Assembly: GCA_964535195.1 (NCBI GenBank) | Contig: CAZHSI010000005.1 | Coordinates: forward strand, 1 to 64,000 | DNA length: 64,000 nucleotides | Direction of reading: 5' to 3' | From: UBA9339 sp964535195 | GTDB lineage: Bacteria; Pseudomonadota; Gammaproteobacteria; UBA9339 | Shown here: positions 1-7,850 of the stretch, piece by piece | How positions within the stretch are numbered: position 1 is the stretch's first letter | Layout: each line of letters opens with the position of its first letter | Program-made: the position numbers and the translations under genes | The notes under the pieces: generated by a model | What the model saw: the letters and a program-made list of their open reading frames with translations, nothing else | Told to the model about the DNA's origin: nothing | Databases searched by the model: none

Positions 1-2
1 TA

Positions 3-275
3 CAAATCGAAGAAATAAGTATTATCTATGGCGGCAACCTTGTAGATTCTAGTAAACAATTCCTCGTGGCTTTTCTGAACGCTGGGACAGCTTTTGCCTT
101 CATAGGCCTCGCACAAGAAACTTACGAAAGGTTTTGCACTAACACCACTTCGACAGCCTGTATACTATTCAAGGAGTTGTCAGGCATAATGGGTCTCACC
201 TTATGCAGTCTTACGCCAACTATCTATGCTGGTCTAGCTGACCCCCTGCTGCCCCCTAAATCGCACACCAAATAA
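3..275 (+). CDS. C-terminal part of an unknown membrane-associated protein (cut by window edge)
   Basis: An open frame runs from the window edge to a TAA at 273-275, so this is the last 90 or so codons of a gene that begins outside the window. The first in-frame ATG is missing; a GTG at 66 is only an internal codon, and the reading continues upstream of it with ordinary-looking residues (IEEISIIYGGNLVDSS). The tail is rich in hydrophobic residues and Gly/Thr/Cys, with one or two segments that could be in a membrane. I recognise no family. It is the only plus-strand gene in the first 7.8 kb and converges on htpG. Confidence 0.4.
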   Translation, partial: QIEEISIIYGGNLVDSSKQFLVAFLNAGTAFAFIGLAQETYERFCTNTTSTACILFKELSGIMGLTLCSLTPTIYAGLADPLLPPKSHTK

Positions 276-340
276 CAAGGTAACCCCATTGTTCTTTGCA
301 ATACAAAAAGCCGCAGCGTAACTTTTAATGAGTTTTTATC

Positions 341-464
341 AAGTTTAGGCTCGCCACGTGGTGTGAACTACGTAGCTCAGACAAGGGGGAGAACTACGCC
401 TCTCCCCCCTTGACCATCCACCATTGCTTTGTCACGCAACTTGCCACGTGGAATAAATTTAAAC
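341..464 (+). repeat. Repeat family A, copy 1
   Basis: About 124 bp with imperfect inverted ends: GTTTAGGCTCGCCACGTGG on the left and CCACGTGGAATAAATTTAAAC on the right. A C-rich/G-rich hairpin (GGGGGAGAACTACG / CTCTCCCCC) and the phrase ATTGCTTTGTCACGCA lie inside. Related copies are at 10661-10770, 18790-18902 and 21496-21617. It has no coding capacity. Its right end covers the htpG stop codon at 459-461. Confidence 0.75.
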
Positions 465-2357
465 TAATCGTGACAATAGCTCATTCATCCTGTTAGCAAA
501 CACGGTCAGGCTTTCAATTTTACCACCAGCAATTAGTAATGCCTCATCATAAAATAAATTAGTCCAATCAGTAAAAAGCTTGTCATCATCAAGAAGCTTT
601 CGCAAATTTTGGATTAGCTTATGTTTTGGATTGATCTCTAAAATAGGTTTGGTTTTTGGAACATTCTGGCCAAAAGCAGACATAATCCGTTGCATATTAA
701 AACTAAGATCGTCGGCAGTAGTAACAATACACACAGGAGAATCGGTTAAACGCTCACTTAACCGTACTTCAGTAATGTGGTCAGTTAATATTGTTTGCAT
801 CTTTTGCAAAACCTGATCGTAATCACCTTTGAACTTCTCTAAATTGGTCTTGGCTTGATCTGACTCCTTTATGAGTTTGCTAAGATCAACATCCCCTTTA
901 GTAATAGCTTGGAAGTTCTTGCCTTGATGGGTTAGATAATGTGCCAACCACCATTCATCAATCCGATCATCAAGCAACAATACCTCAATATCATTCTGCC
1001 GAAACACCTCTAGATATGGGCTATTCTTAGCAACTTGAATATTCTCTGCGGTAATATAATAAATCTTATCTTGGTCTTTGTGCATCCGACTAACATAGTC
1101 ATCTAAAGTAACGGTTGGCTGCTCATCGTTACTTTTGGTTGAAAAAAATCTAAGTAATTTTGCAATGCGCTCTCGATGATTGGGATCTTCAATCAACCCT
1201 TCTTTTAATGCACTACCAAAAGCTTGCCAAAATTTAGTGTACTTTTCTGGCTCGCCACTAGCTAATTTTTCTAGCATATCTAAAACACGTTTTACAATAC
1301 CAGAACGAATTTGCTCAATAATACGATTATTTTGCAAAATCTCACGTGAAACGTTGAGTGGCAGGTCTTTAGAATCGACTATACCATGAATAAAGCGTAA
1401 ATAATTTGGCAATAATTGTTCAGCATCATCCAAAATAAAAACTCGTCGGATATAAAGCTTCAACCCGCGACGCTTTTCCCTGGTCCAAAAATCAAAAGGA
1501 GCATGACTTGGAAGATATAATAAGGTTATATATTCTAATTTTCCTTCGACCTGATGGTGGCTCCAAATTAAAGGATCTTCAAAATCGTGACTAAGATGCC
1601 GATATAACAGCTTATAGTCTTCATCTTTAATCTCTTTTTTCGGCAAAACCCAAAGAGCAGTAGCTTTATTTACAGTCTCTGCTTCTGCTACAGTTTCTTT
1701 TTCAGCTAGAGGCTTTTTCATGATTATGGGTAACATAATATGATCAGAGTATTTAGTAATAATCTGATGCAAACGCCAATAATCAAGCATGTCATAGTCA
1801 TCTTTCTTGAGGTGTAAAATTACTTCAGTGCCACGCTCTTCCTTTTCGATGCTACTAACATCAAACTCCCCTTCTCCCGTAGATTCCCACAACACCCCCG
1901 CTTCCTTATTTAAACCAGCACGCCTAGTTTTTACCATAACTTTATCAGCCACAACAAAACTAGAGTAAAAGCCTACACCGAATTGACCGATTAAATGTGC
2001 ATCTTTACTTTGCTCATTAGTTAAAGCTGACAAAAACTCTTTGGTACCAGATTTAGCAATAGTGCCTAAATTGGAGACTACCTCTTCCCGGCTCATACCA
2101 ATTCCGTTATCACGAACGGTAATAGTTTTCGCATTATCATCGAAATCAACCCAAATTTTTAACTCGGAATCACTTTCGTAAAGAGCTGGGTTAGATAAAG
2201 CTTCAAACCGTAGCTTATCTGCAGCGTCAGAGGCATTAGAAATCAACTCACGTAAAAAAACCTCTTTGTTACTATAAAGAGAATGGGTCACTAGTTGTAA
2301 TAATTGTTTGACTTCAGTTTGAAAACCTAAGGTTTCAGATTTTTTACTTTCATTCAT
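459..2357 (-). CDS. htpG: Molecular chaperone HtpG (Hsp90 family)
   Basis: Cytosolic ATP-dependent Hsp90 chaperone, 632 aa, the usual full length. The N-terminal GHKL ATPase shows the expected motifs: FLRELISNASDAADKLR near residues 34-50 with the ATP-binding Asn and Asp, DNGIGM near residue 84, and GQFGVGFYSSFVVAD near residue 125. The middle and C-terminal dimerisation regions follow without interruption. The ATG at 2357 has a GGAGA ribosome site about 9 bases upstream, which fixes the start. The gene stands alone, transcribed away from the acyltransferase pair; I could not see a convincing heat-shock (sigma-32) promoter upstream. Its stop codon lies inside the end of a family A repeat. Confidence 0.97.
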   Translation of the reverse strand: MNESKKSETLGFQTEVKQLLQLVTHSLYSNKEVFLRELISNASDAADKLRFEALSNPALYESDSELKIWVDFDDNAKTITVRDNGIGMSREEVVSNLGTIAKSGTKEFLSALTNEQSKDAHLIGQFGVGFYSSFVVADKVMVKTRRAGLNKEAGVLWESTGEGEFDVSSIEKEERGTEVILHLKKDDYDMLDYWRLHQIITKYSDHIMLPIIMKKPLAEKETVAEAETVNKATALWVLPKKEIKDEDYKLLYRHLSHDFEDPLIWSHHQVEGKLEYITLLYLPSHAPFDFWTREKRRGLKLYIRRVFILDDAEQLLPNYLRFIHGIVDSKDLPLNVSREILQNNRIIEQIRSGIVKRVLDMLEKLASGEPEKYTKFWQAFGSALKEGLIEDPNHRERIAKLLRFFSTKSNDEQPTVTLDDYVSRMHKDQDKIYYITAENIQVAKNSPYLEVFRQNDIEVLLLDDRIDEWWLAHYLTHQGKNFQAITKGDVDLSKLIKESDQAKTNLEKFKGDYDQVLQKMQTILTDHITEVRLSERLTDSPVCIVTTADDLSFNMQRIMSAFGQNVPKTKPILEINPKHKLIQNLRKLLDDDKLFTDWTNLFYDEALLIAGGKIESLTVFANRMNELLSRLV

Positions 2358-2412
2358 ATTATTTTATCTCCAATGATTATTACTACTCAACATAACTGCA
2401 AATAATGGTATC

Positions 2413-2459
2413 TATACCGCCACTACTTCAAAATGTATGATTTGTATCAAGTGGTATAT
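2413..2459. repeat. Repeat family C, copy 1 (about 47-bp imperfect palindrome)
   Basis: TATACCGCCACTACTTC on the left and AAGTGGTATA on the right are imperfect inverted ends; the middle reads CAAAATGTATGATTTGTATC. Close copies are at 3940-3987, 38638-38684 and 38683-38725. It sits between htpG and the acyltransferase gene and abuts the latter's stop codon. Confidence 0.7.
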
Positions 2460-3187
2460 TAAGTTACCAAATAACTCTTAATCTCACTCTCCACCTCTGC
2501 CATCAACTTCTGTAAATCTTGGCGCTCATAGTTAGCCGTATCAATTGGCTTACCAATATACACCTCTATTTTTTCGCCGACACTAATATCGAAAGTTTCC
2601 GGCGGTAAGATCTTGCCACTATCAATTATAGTAACTGGGACAATAATCGCTTTAGCATCAAGAGCGATTTTAAAACCACCTTTTTTAAACGCCCCCATCT
2701 TGCCAGTTCGCGACCGTGTTCCCTCGGGGGCAATCCAAAATCTAACACCCTCTGACATCATTTTTTCAGCCACCTCTAAATCTTTTAGCGCTCGATACCT
2801 ATTCTCTCGATCGATAGAGATACCTCCACCAAGCCTCATACACCGACCGAAAAGTGGAATTTTAAATAGCTCTTTTTTAGCGATCATACCAACCGTTTCC
2901 CCTGAAAAAGTGGCATAAATCAAAGGAATATCAAAGTGACTAGCATGATTACTCATGATGATATAGGGGCGACCTCGCTCAAATTCAAATTCATAGGGAT
3001 TAAACACTTTATAATTAACTTTTAATATGCCTAACATAGCACGTGCCCAAGAGTGAATAAGACGAACCGCATAAGCACGCTTGTTGCTAACAAACACCGA
3101 ACCAATTGCTACCAACAATGAGTATTTTGCTAGTACCCAATCTAACTCTAATATTTTTATGATTTTCTGCCAAAAACTTATTTTCAT
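2459..3187 (-). CDS. 1-acyl-sn-glycerol-3-phosphate acyltransferase (PlsC family), second of a tandem pair
   Basis: Predicted to transfer an acyl chain to lysophosphatidate in phospholipid synthesis at the inner membrane; 242 aa. The HX4D catalytic block is NHASHFD near residues 80-86 and the substrate-binding block is EGTRSRTGKMGAFKKGGFKIA near residues 154-174. A hydrophobic N-terminal region (residues 15-35) can anchor it. It begins 5 bases after the stop of the neighbouring paralogue, so the two are almost certainly co-transcribed. They share most motif residues and the layout of the whole chain, and so look like a tandem duplication. Which of the two is the essential PlsC, and whether one acts on another acceptor, cannot be told from sequence. 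Confidence 0.88.
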   Translation of the reverse strand: MKISFWQKIIKILELDWVLAKYSLLVAIGSVFVSNKRAYAVRLIHSWARAMLGILKVNYKVFNPYEFEFERGRPYIIMSNHASHFDIPLIYATFSGETVGMIAKKELFKIPLFGRCMRLGGGISIDRENRYRALKDLEVAEKMMSEGVRFWIAPEGTRSRTGKMGAFKKGGFKIALDAKAIIVPVTIIDSGKILPPETFDISVGEKIEVYIGKPIDTANYERQDLQKLMAEVESEIKSYLVT

Positions 3188-3192
3188 CTCTA

Positions 3193-3939
3193 CTACTTAC
3201 CCTCTTTCTCAAGTTTTGCACCAATCTCACTTGCTACATTGGTCATCAATTGCGATAAAGTATTAAGCTCATAATCAGCGGTATCGATAGGTTTTCCTAT
3301 ATGCATCTCTACCTGTTCGCCAGTACTAAAATCTAAGGTATCTGGTGGTAAAATTTTATTACTGCCAATAATCGTAAGTGGCACAATAATTGCTTTAACA
3401 TTAAGCGCTATTTTAAAGCCCCCCCTTTTAAAATTGCCCATTTTACCAGTACGCGACCTGGTCCCCTCTGGGGCTACCCAAATCCGTACCCCTTCAAGCA
3501 TGTTTTTTTCGGCGGCTCGTAAATCTTTTACCGCTTGATATTTATCCTCGCGATCGATAGATACACAACCACTAATCTTCATTCCCCACCCCCAAATAGG
3601 AATACGGAATAGTTCTTTTTTCGCAATCATCGCAATAATGTCTTTCGGAAAAGTAACATACAGCAAAGGGATATCAAAGTGACTCAAATGGTTGCTCATA
3701 ATAATATAAGGACGATTAGCGTTAAAGGTTACCGCATATGGGTTAAAAATTTTATATTCGACTTTTAGTATACGTAAAACATTTGCAGCCCAAGAATGCA
3801 CGATCCTGCTAGCATATACACGTTTGTTTTGGCTCCCTTTAATGAAGCATGAACCAAACACCTCGTGTAGTGTGTCTTTTGAAAACACTACTGCCATTCT
3901 AATAAGAATTAATATTTTTTGCCAAGAGTTAACTCGCAT
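3193..3939 (-). CDS. 1-acyl-sn-glycerol-3-phosphate acyltransferase (PlsC family), first of a tandem pair
   Basis: Paralogue of the next gene downstream, 248 aa from the chosen ATG at 3939 (an alternative start lies at 3948). It keeps the HX4D block (NHLSHFD) and the EGTRSRTGKMGNFKRGGFKIA block. The N-terminal stretch is less hydrophobic than in its twin. The start at 3939 falls within a family C repeat end (TATATACCACTC on the plus strand), and the GAGTGG in that repeat end lies at a suitable distance to act as ribosome site. The likely role is the same lysophosphatidate acylation; divergence of the middle part could mean a different acyl donor or acceptor. Confidence 0.86.
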   Translation of the reverse strand: MRVNSWQKILILIRMAVVFSKDTLHEVFGSCFIKGSQNKRVYASRIVHSWAANVLRILKVEYKIFNPYAVTFNANRPYIIMSNHLSHFDIPLLYVTFPKDIIAMIAKKELFRIPIWGWGMKISGCVSIDREDKYQAVKDLRAAEKNMLEGVRIWVAPEGTRSRTGKMGNFKRGGFKIALNVKAIIVPLTIIGSNKILPPDTLDFSTGEQVEMHIGKPIDTADYELNTLSQLMTNVASEIGAKLEKEGK

Positions 3940-4018
3940 ATATACCACTCATACTTCAAAATGCCAGGTTTGTATCTAGAGGATACCGAACCACTATTAC
4001 TTCAAAATACAGGATTTT
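3940..4018. repeat. Repeat family C, copy 2 (one full and one partial unit)
   Basis: TATACCACTCATACTTC and, later, GTATCTAGAGGATACC form one unit to about 3987, followed by a second left half (CCACTATTACTTCAAAATAC). The minus-strand gene starting at 3939 begins right at the edge of this unit. Confidence 0.65.
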
Positions 4019-4140
4019 TAGCAAGTCATTGCGACGAAACAATCCAGTGTTTTTAAACTTTTCGAATTGCTCACTGCTCGTTTCACGCACTCCTCGCATA
4101 TATGACCACTCCCTATCTTGAAGTGTCGTGGTTATATACT
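4013..4140. repeat. Repeat family D, copy 1
   Basis: Contains TTTTTAGCAAGTCATTGCGACG, CAATCCAGTGTTTT and GCTCGTTTCACGCACTCC. The same phrases in the same order recur at 27615-27725. Looser versions (CAATCCA plus a hairpin) occur near 12900-13020, 17830-17950 and 20100-20165. Noncoding. Confidence 0.55.
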
Positions 4141-4150
4141 ATTCTCGACA

Positions 4151-5461
4151 TCAACGCCGTCCGATACAATGGTATTCTATACCCAAACTTTTTACGTCAT
4201 CTGGCTCAAATAAGTTACGACCATCAAAGATAATTGGCTCCCTTAGTTTCGCTTTAATTAAAGCGAAATCTGGATGGCGAAATTCATCCCATTCAGTAAT
4301 AATAACCAAAGCATCAGCATTTTCTAAAGCACCAGCTGCAGTACTACACATTTTTAGGTCATCTCTCTTCCCATAGATCCTTTCCGCTTCTCGCATAGCT
4401 ACAGGATCATAAGCCTGGATTATAGCGCCTTCGCGCCATAAAGACTCAAGCAACACTCTACTTGGCGCCGCCCGCATATCATCAGTATTCGGTTTAAATG
4501 AGAGCCCCCATAAAGCAATTACCCTATTTTCTAAATCACCCAAACGCTTTTTCAGGCGGTTAAAAATGAGGCGTTTTTGTCGTGAGTTAATATTTTCGAC
4601 AGCATTAAATAAAGGTGACTCAAGGCTATATTCACGCGCCATCCAAATAAGAGCACTAACATCTTTAGGAAAACACGACCCCCCGTAACCACTGCCAGCA
4701 CGTAAAAAATCATAACCAATACGAGTATCACTACCAATCCCTTCTCTGACCTTTTCAACATCAGCGCCAAAACTCTCAGCAAACTGAGCAATTTCGTTGA
4801 TAAAACTAATCTTGGTAGCTAAAAAAGCGTTAGCTGCATATTTAGATAGCTCAGCAGAACGGATATCCATAGTAACCATTTTCGCATGTAGTGGAGCATA
4901 TAAATCAAACATCTTTTTAAATGCTTCCTCATTATCCGCACCAATAATAATTCGATCAGCTTGCGTCAAATCTTTAATCGCATCACCTTGCTTTAAAAAC
5001 TCAGGGTTAGAAACCAGATCAAACTTAAAAGATAACTTGCGCTTATCTAACTCCTTTTGAATAATCGCTCTAACCTTAACCCCAGTACCAACCGGGACCG
5101 TAGACTTATTAACCACAATAACCGAGCGATTTAGGTTTTGACCAATCTCTCTTGCCACAGCATAAACATATTGTAAATCAGCATAACCATCATGAGCCGA
5201 CGGGGTACCCACTGCAATAAAGAGAAAATCACCATGTTGAATACCAGCGGCACCATCAGTAGTAAAATTTATCCTTTTAGAAGCTATATTTTTAGTTAAC
5301 AATTCATCTAAACCTGGTTCATAAATAGGCGACTTACCTGACTTTAATAGGTTAATTTTGTCAACATTAGTATCAACGCAAACCACATCATGCCCAATTT
5401 CGGCTAAACATATCCCCGAAACTAAACCAACATAACCTGTGCCAAACACCGTAATTTTCAT
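4151..5461 (-). CDS. ugd: UDP-glucose 6-dehydrogenase
   Basis: Oxidises UDP-glucose to UDP-glucuronate with two NAD+, feeding surface polysaccharide or LPS synthesis; 436 aa. The Rossmann fingerprint GTGYVGL lies at residues 7-13, and the catalytic cysteine is in GSGYGGSCFPKD near residue 255. The C-terminal UDP-binding domain is complete. The ATG at 5461 overlaps the galE stop codon (ATGA), so translation is probably coupled; the longer open frame upstream of it is galE sequence read in another frame. With galE just upstream and galU at 33.7-34.6 kb it gives a UDP-sugar supply set. Confidence 0.96.
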   Translation of the reverse strand: MKITVFGTGYVGLVSGICLAEIGHDVVCVDTNVDKINLLKSGKSPIYEPGLDELLTKNIASKRINFTTDGAAGIQHGDFLFIAVGTPSAHDGYADLQYVYAVAREIGQNLNRSVIVVNKSTVPVGTGVKVRAIIQKELDKRKLSFKFDLVSNPEFLKQGDAIKDLTQADRIIIGADNEEAFKKMFDLYAPLHAKMVTMDIRSAELSKYAANAFLATKISFINEIAQFAESFGADVEKVREGIGSDTRIGYDFLRAGSGYGGSCFPKDVSALIWMAREYSLESPLFNAVENINSRQKRLIFNRLKKRLGDLENRVIALWGLSFKPNTDDMRAAPSRVLLESLWREGAIIQAYDPVAMREAERIYGKRDDLKMCSTAAGALENADALVIITEWDEFRHPDFALIKAKLREPIIFDGRNLFEPDDVKSLGIEYHCIGRR

Positions 5462-6429
5462 CTTTTTTTCTCCCATTGCCATGTGTGCTTTATTATATCT
5501 ACTAAATCTGTATATTGCGGCTGCCAATTAAGCTCTTTTTTAATGGTACTCGCATCCGCAACCAATGTCCCTGGATCACCAGTTCTTCTCTGACATAAAA
5601 TAGTTTCAATCTTTTTACCGGTAATTTCTTGGGCTACATTAATCACTTCAAGTACTGAATAACCTTCACCATTACCTAAATTATATACTGTGCTTGGTTT
5701 CCCTTGTAATAAAGCTTCTAACGCCAACATATGAGCCTCACACAAATCAACCACATGAATATAATCACGAATACAAGTACCATCTCGAGTCGGATAGTCA
5801 TTGCCAAAAATCTCTATGTTTTTCCGCTTCCCCATGGCTGTTTGTATTACTAAAGGAATTAAATGAGTTTCTGGATTATGACGCTCACCGAGCCGAGCTT
5901 TCGGATCGGCACCCGCAGCATTAAAATAACGTAAACTAATTGATTTCAAACCATAGACATGGTCATAATCTTGCAAAATATTCTCAAACATTAACTTTGA
6001 CCTACCATAAGGATTTAATGGATTTTTAGGGTGGTCGATATCAATTGGAGATTTCTGGGGTTCACCATAAACGGCTGCAGCGGACGAAAAAATCATCGCC
6101 TTAGTATTAAACTTTCGCATTACCTCTAATAAATTCAAACCAGCAGCAACATTATTCTTATAATATTTTCCAGGGTCACGAATTGATTCTTTAACTAAAA
6201 TAGAGGAGGCAAAATGTATTACCGCATCAAACTTGTAATAAGAAAAACAATCTTCGAGTAACCGCTCATTAGCTAAATCAGCTACCACTAGATCGGCATT
6301 AAGGACCGCATCTTTGTGCCCAGTAACCAGATTATCAAATACCACTACTTGATAGCCACGCTCAACCAACATGAGCGCCATGTGCGACCCTATATAACCA
6401 GCGCCCCCAGTAACCAAAATTTTAGGCAT
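5458..6429 (-). CDS. galE: UDP-glucose 4-epimerase
   Basis: Interconverts UDP-glucose and UDP-galactose, 323 aa. The NAD-binding GGAGYIGSH motif begins near residue 7 and the YxxxK catalytic pair lies in NPYGRSK near residue 148, with the Ser/Ala-rich SSAAAVYG block before it. The start is set at the ATG at 6429, which follows GAGGTG at a good distance and leads straight into the Rossmann strand (MPKILVTGG). A start 57 bases upstream is possible but adds residues not usual for the family. It overlaps ugd by four bases and follows hpt by 67 bases. Confidence 0.95.
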   Translation of the reverse strand: MPKILVTGGAGYIGSHMALMLVERGYQVVVFDNLVTGHKDAVLNADLVVADLANERLLEDCFSYYKFDAVIHFASSILVKESIRDPGKYYKNNVAAGLNLLEVMRKFNTKAMIFSSAAAVYGEPQKSPIDIDHPKNPLNPYGRSKLMFENILQDYDHVYGLKSISLRYFNAAGADPKARLGERHNPETHLIPLVIQTAMGKRKNIEIFGNDYPTRDGTCIRDYIHVVDLCEAHMLALEALLQGKPSTVYNLGNGEGYSVLEVINVAQEITGKKIETILCQRRTGDPGTLVADASTIKKELNWQPQYTDLVDIIKHTWQWEKKR

Positions 6430-6496
6430 ATTTTCACCTCTCACCGTCACCACATTTTTATACATGATTTTTCCTGCAACACGCAAAGAGATACTG

Positions 6497-7051
6497 TCAT
6501 TCGGTCTTTATGGCGTAAATCCCAGGCAAGTTACGCAAATACTCAGCATAATCAAGACCGTAACCAAAGACAAAAAGATCGTCAATAGTTAGAGCCTTAA
6601 AATCAGCTTCAGCAAGACCCCCGGGGTTTCTCGGTTTACGCTTATCCAATAAAACAGCCGTATAAACCTCTTTAGCTTTTTTTGCTTTACAATACTCAAC
6701 TGCCTTTTCTAGGGTAGTGCCAGTATCCAAGATATCATCAACAAGCACAACTGTACGACCAAACAAATCAATAGTCGGCTCCGCCTTCCACTGCAATTGC
6801 CCGATCTCGTTTTTCAAACCATAACTTGAAACATGAAGATAATTTATTTCTAATTGAAAATCTAAGCGTGGCAAAAGATTTCCTAGCGGCACAATGCCAC
6901 CAAGCAATATACACAAAAATACCGGGTCACTATTACCTAAACGCTCACTCATCTCATGTGCCATACGATCAAGAGCTGATTCAATCTCGGCTTTAGAATA
7001 AATACAGGTAGCTTTTTCATATACTTCTTGGAGACGTTTTGATAATTGCAT
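6497..7051 (-). CDS. hpt: Hypoxanthine-guanine phosphoribosyltransferase
   Basis: Purine salvage enzyme joining hypoxanthine or guanine to PRPP, 184 aa, the common size. The PRPP-binding loop VVLVDDILDTGTT is at about residues 106-118, and LCILLGGIVPLGNLL near residue 46 matches the start of the type I PRTase fold. The end DYAEYLRNLPGIYAIK fits the Pseudomonas/Legionella type. It is first of a probable operon with galE and ugd. Salvage fits an organism with NTT carriers that may draw on host purines, but this gene is also common in free-living relatives. Confidence 0.93.
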   Translation of the reverse strand: MQLSKRLQEVYEKATCIYSKAEIESALDRMAHEMSERLGNSDPVFLCILLGGIVPLGNLLPRLDFQLEINYLHVSSYGLKNEIGQLQWKAEPTIDLFGRTVVLVDDILDTGTTLEKAVEYCKAKKAKEVYTAVLLDKRKPRNPGGLAEADFKALTIDDLFVFGYGLDYAEYLRNLPGIYAIKTE

Positions 7052-7193
7052 CAGGTTTTGCCCCCCATTGGTTACTTATCAAGTTTTGCTACTTATCAGA
7101 GAACACTCGCTCAACTAAGAGCGAACATTATATAGACACCATGAACGAGTATCAAATAGATAAAATTGTTAATAATCAAACAATAAGCGACAT

Positions 7194-7607
7194 TTACAGA
7201 TATTTTATCTCGTAGGTAATCTTGGTTCTGGGTTTGAACCCTCCAATAACCCCACAATATTTTTCTTGAGATAACTTTACAGCTTTTTCTATTTCATTTT
7301 TGGCTAAATCTTTACCACGAAACTCATAAATAACGTGAATTTCTTTATAATACTTAGGATGAACTTCTGCCAGCGTCCCCTCGACATATATTCTAAAACC
7401 AGCAAAAGGTATTCGCATTTTATTTAACATTGACACCACATCCATACCACTACAACCACTTAATGCCACTAATACTAAAGGCTTTGGCCGTGGTCCACGA
7501 TTTTTGCCACCAAATTCAGGACTAGCATCCATAATAATTTTATGCCCTTCAACCTCTGCCTCAAATAACATCTCTTGTTTGTAATCACAGGTTATTTTGT
7601 TTTGCAT
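7194..7607 (-). CDS. OsmC-family protein (OsmC/Ohr fold)
   Basis: 137 aa, thiol peroxidase-fold protein of the YhfA-like OsmC group. The two redox cysteines expected in the family are visible in LSGCSGMDVVSML (about residue 53) and in KYCGVIGG (about residue 116). ATG at 7607 is chosen because GAGGAG stands five bases before it; a GTG two codons earlier is also in frame. OsmC-type proteins reduce organic peroxides or help in stress; the YhfA branch is poorly characterised. Transcribed as a single gene; the 235 bases upstream hold a fragment of repeat A and the divergent promoter of the symporter gene. Confidence 0.88.
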   Translation of the reverse strand: MQNKITCDYKQEMLFEAEVEGHKIIMDASPEFGGKNRGPRPKPLVLVALSGCSGMDVVSMLNKMRIPFAGFRIYVEGTLAEVHPKYYKEIHVIYEFRGKDLAKNEIEKAVKLSQEKYCGVIGGFKPRTKITYEIKYL

Positions 7608-7652
7608 AGACACTCCTCATAAAAGTGATTTAGGTATTTTTACCCTTAAATA

Positions 7653-7688
7653 AAGTTTAGAATCGCCACGTGGTGGGTCTAAATTTCT
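7653..7688. repeat. Repeat family A, solo end or deletion remnant
   Basis: AAAGTTTAGAATCGCCACGTGG followed at once by GTCTAAATTT. This looks like the two ends of a family A repeat brought together with the middle missing. Confidence 0.5.
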
Positions 7689-7803
7689 GATCCTAACTTT
7701 ACGTAAAGATACCCTAATTTACCGCTAAAATCAGCAGAATAAAGCATACCGACAATCTACGCATAAATGGTTACAAAAAACATAAAAAAACAATGCCAGT
7801 TTG

Positions 7804-7809
7804 TATAAT
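7804..7809 (+). promoter_or_regulatory. Probable -10 element of the symporter gene
   Basis: A perfect TATAAT, 42 bases before the ATG at 7851. No good -35 hexamer is seen at the normal distance, so this rests on the -10 only. Confidence 0.4.
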
Positions 7810-7850
7810 TTTAGTTATTATTCATGTTAATTGTAAGATAAGGATACAAC

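Noticed and set aside
66..275. Independent 69-aa gene starting at 66
   Set aside because: The open frame continues to the window edge with protein-like sequence and no ribosome site before 66, so it is a partial larger gene.
2358..2450. Sigma-32 heat-shock promoter for htpG
   Set aside because: No pair resembling the -35 CTTGAA and -10 CCCCAT with proper spacing was found; the only near match lies in a family C repeat.
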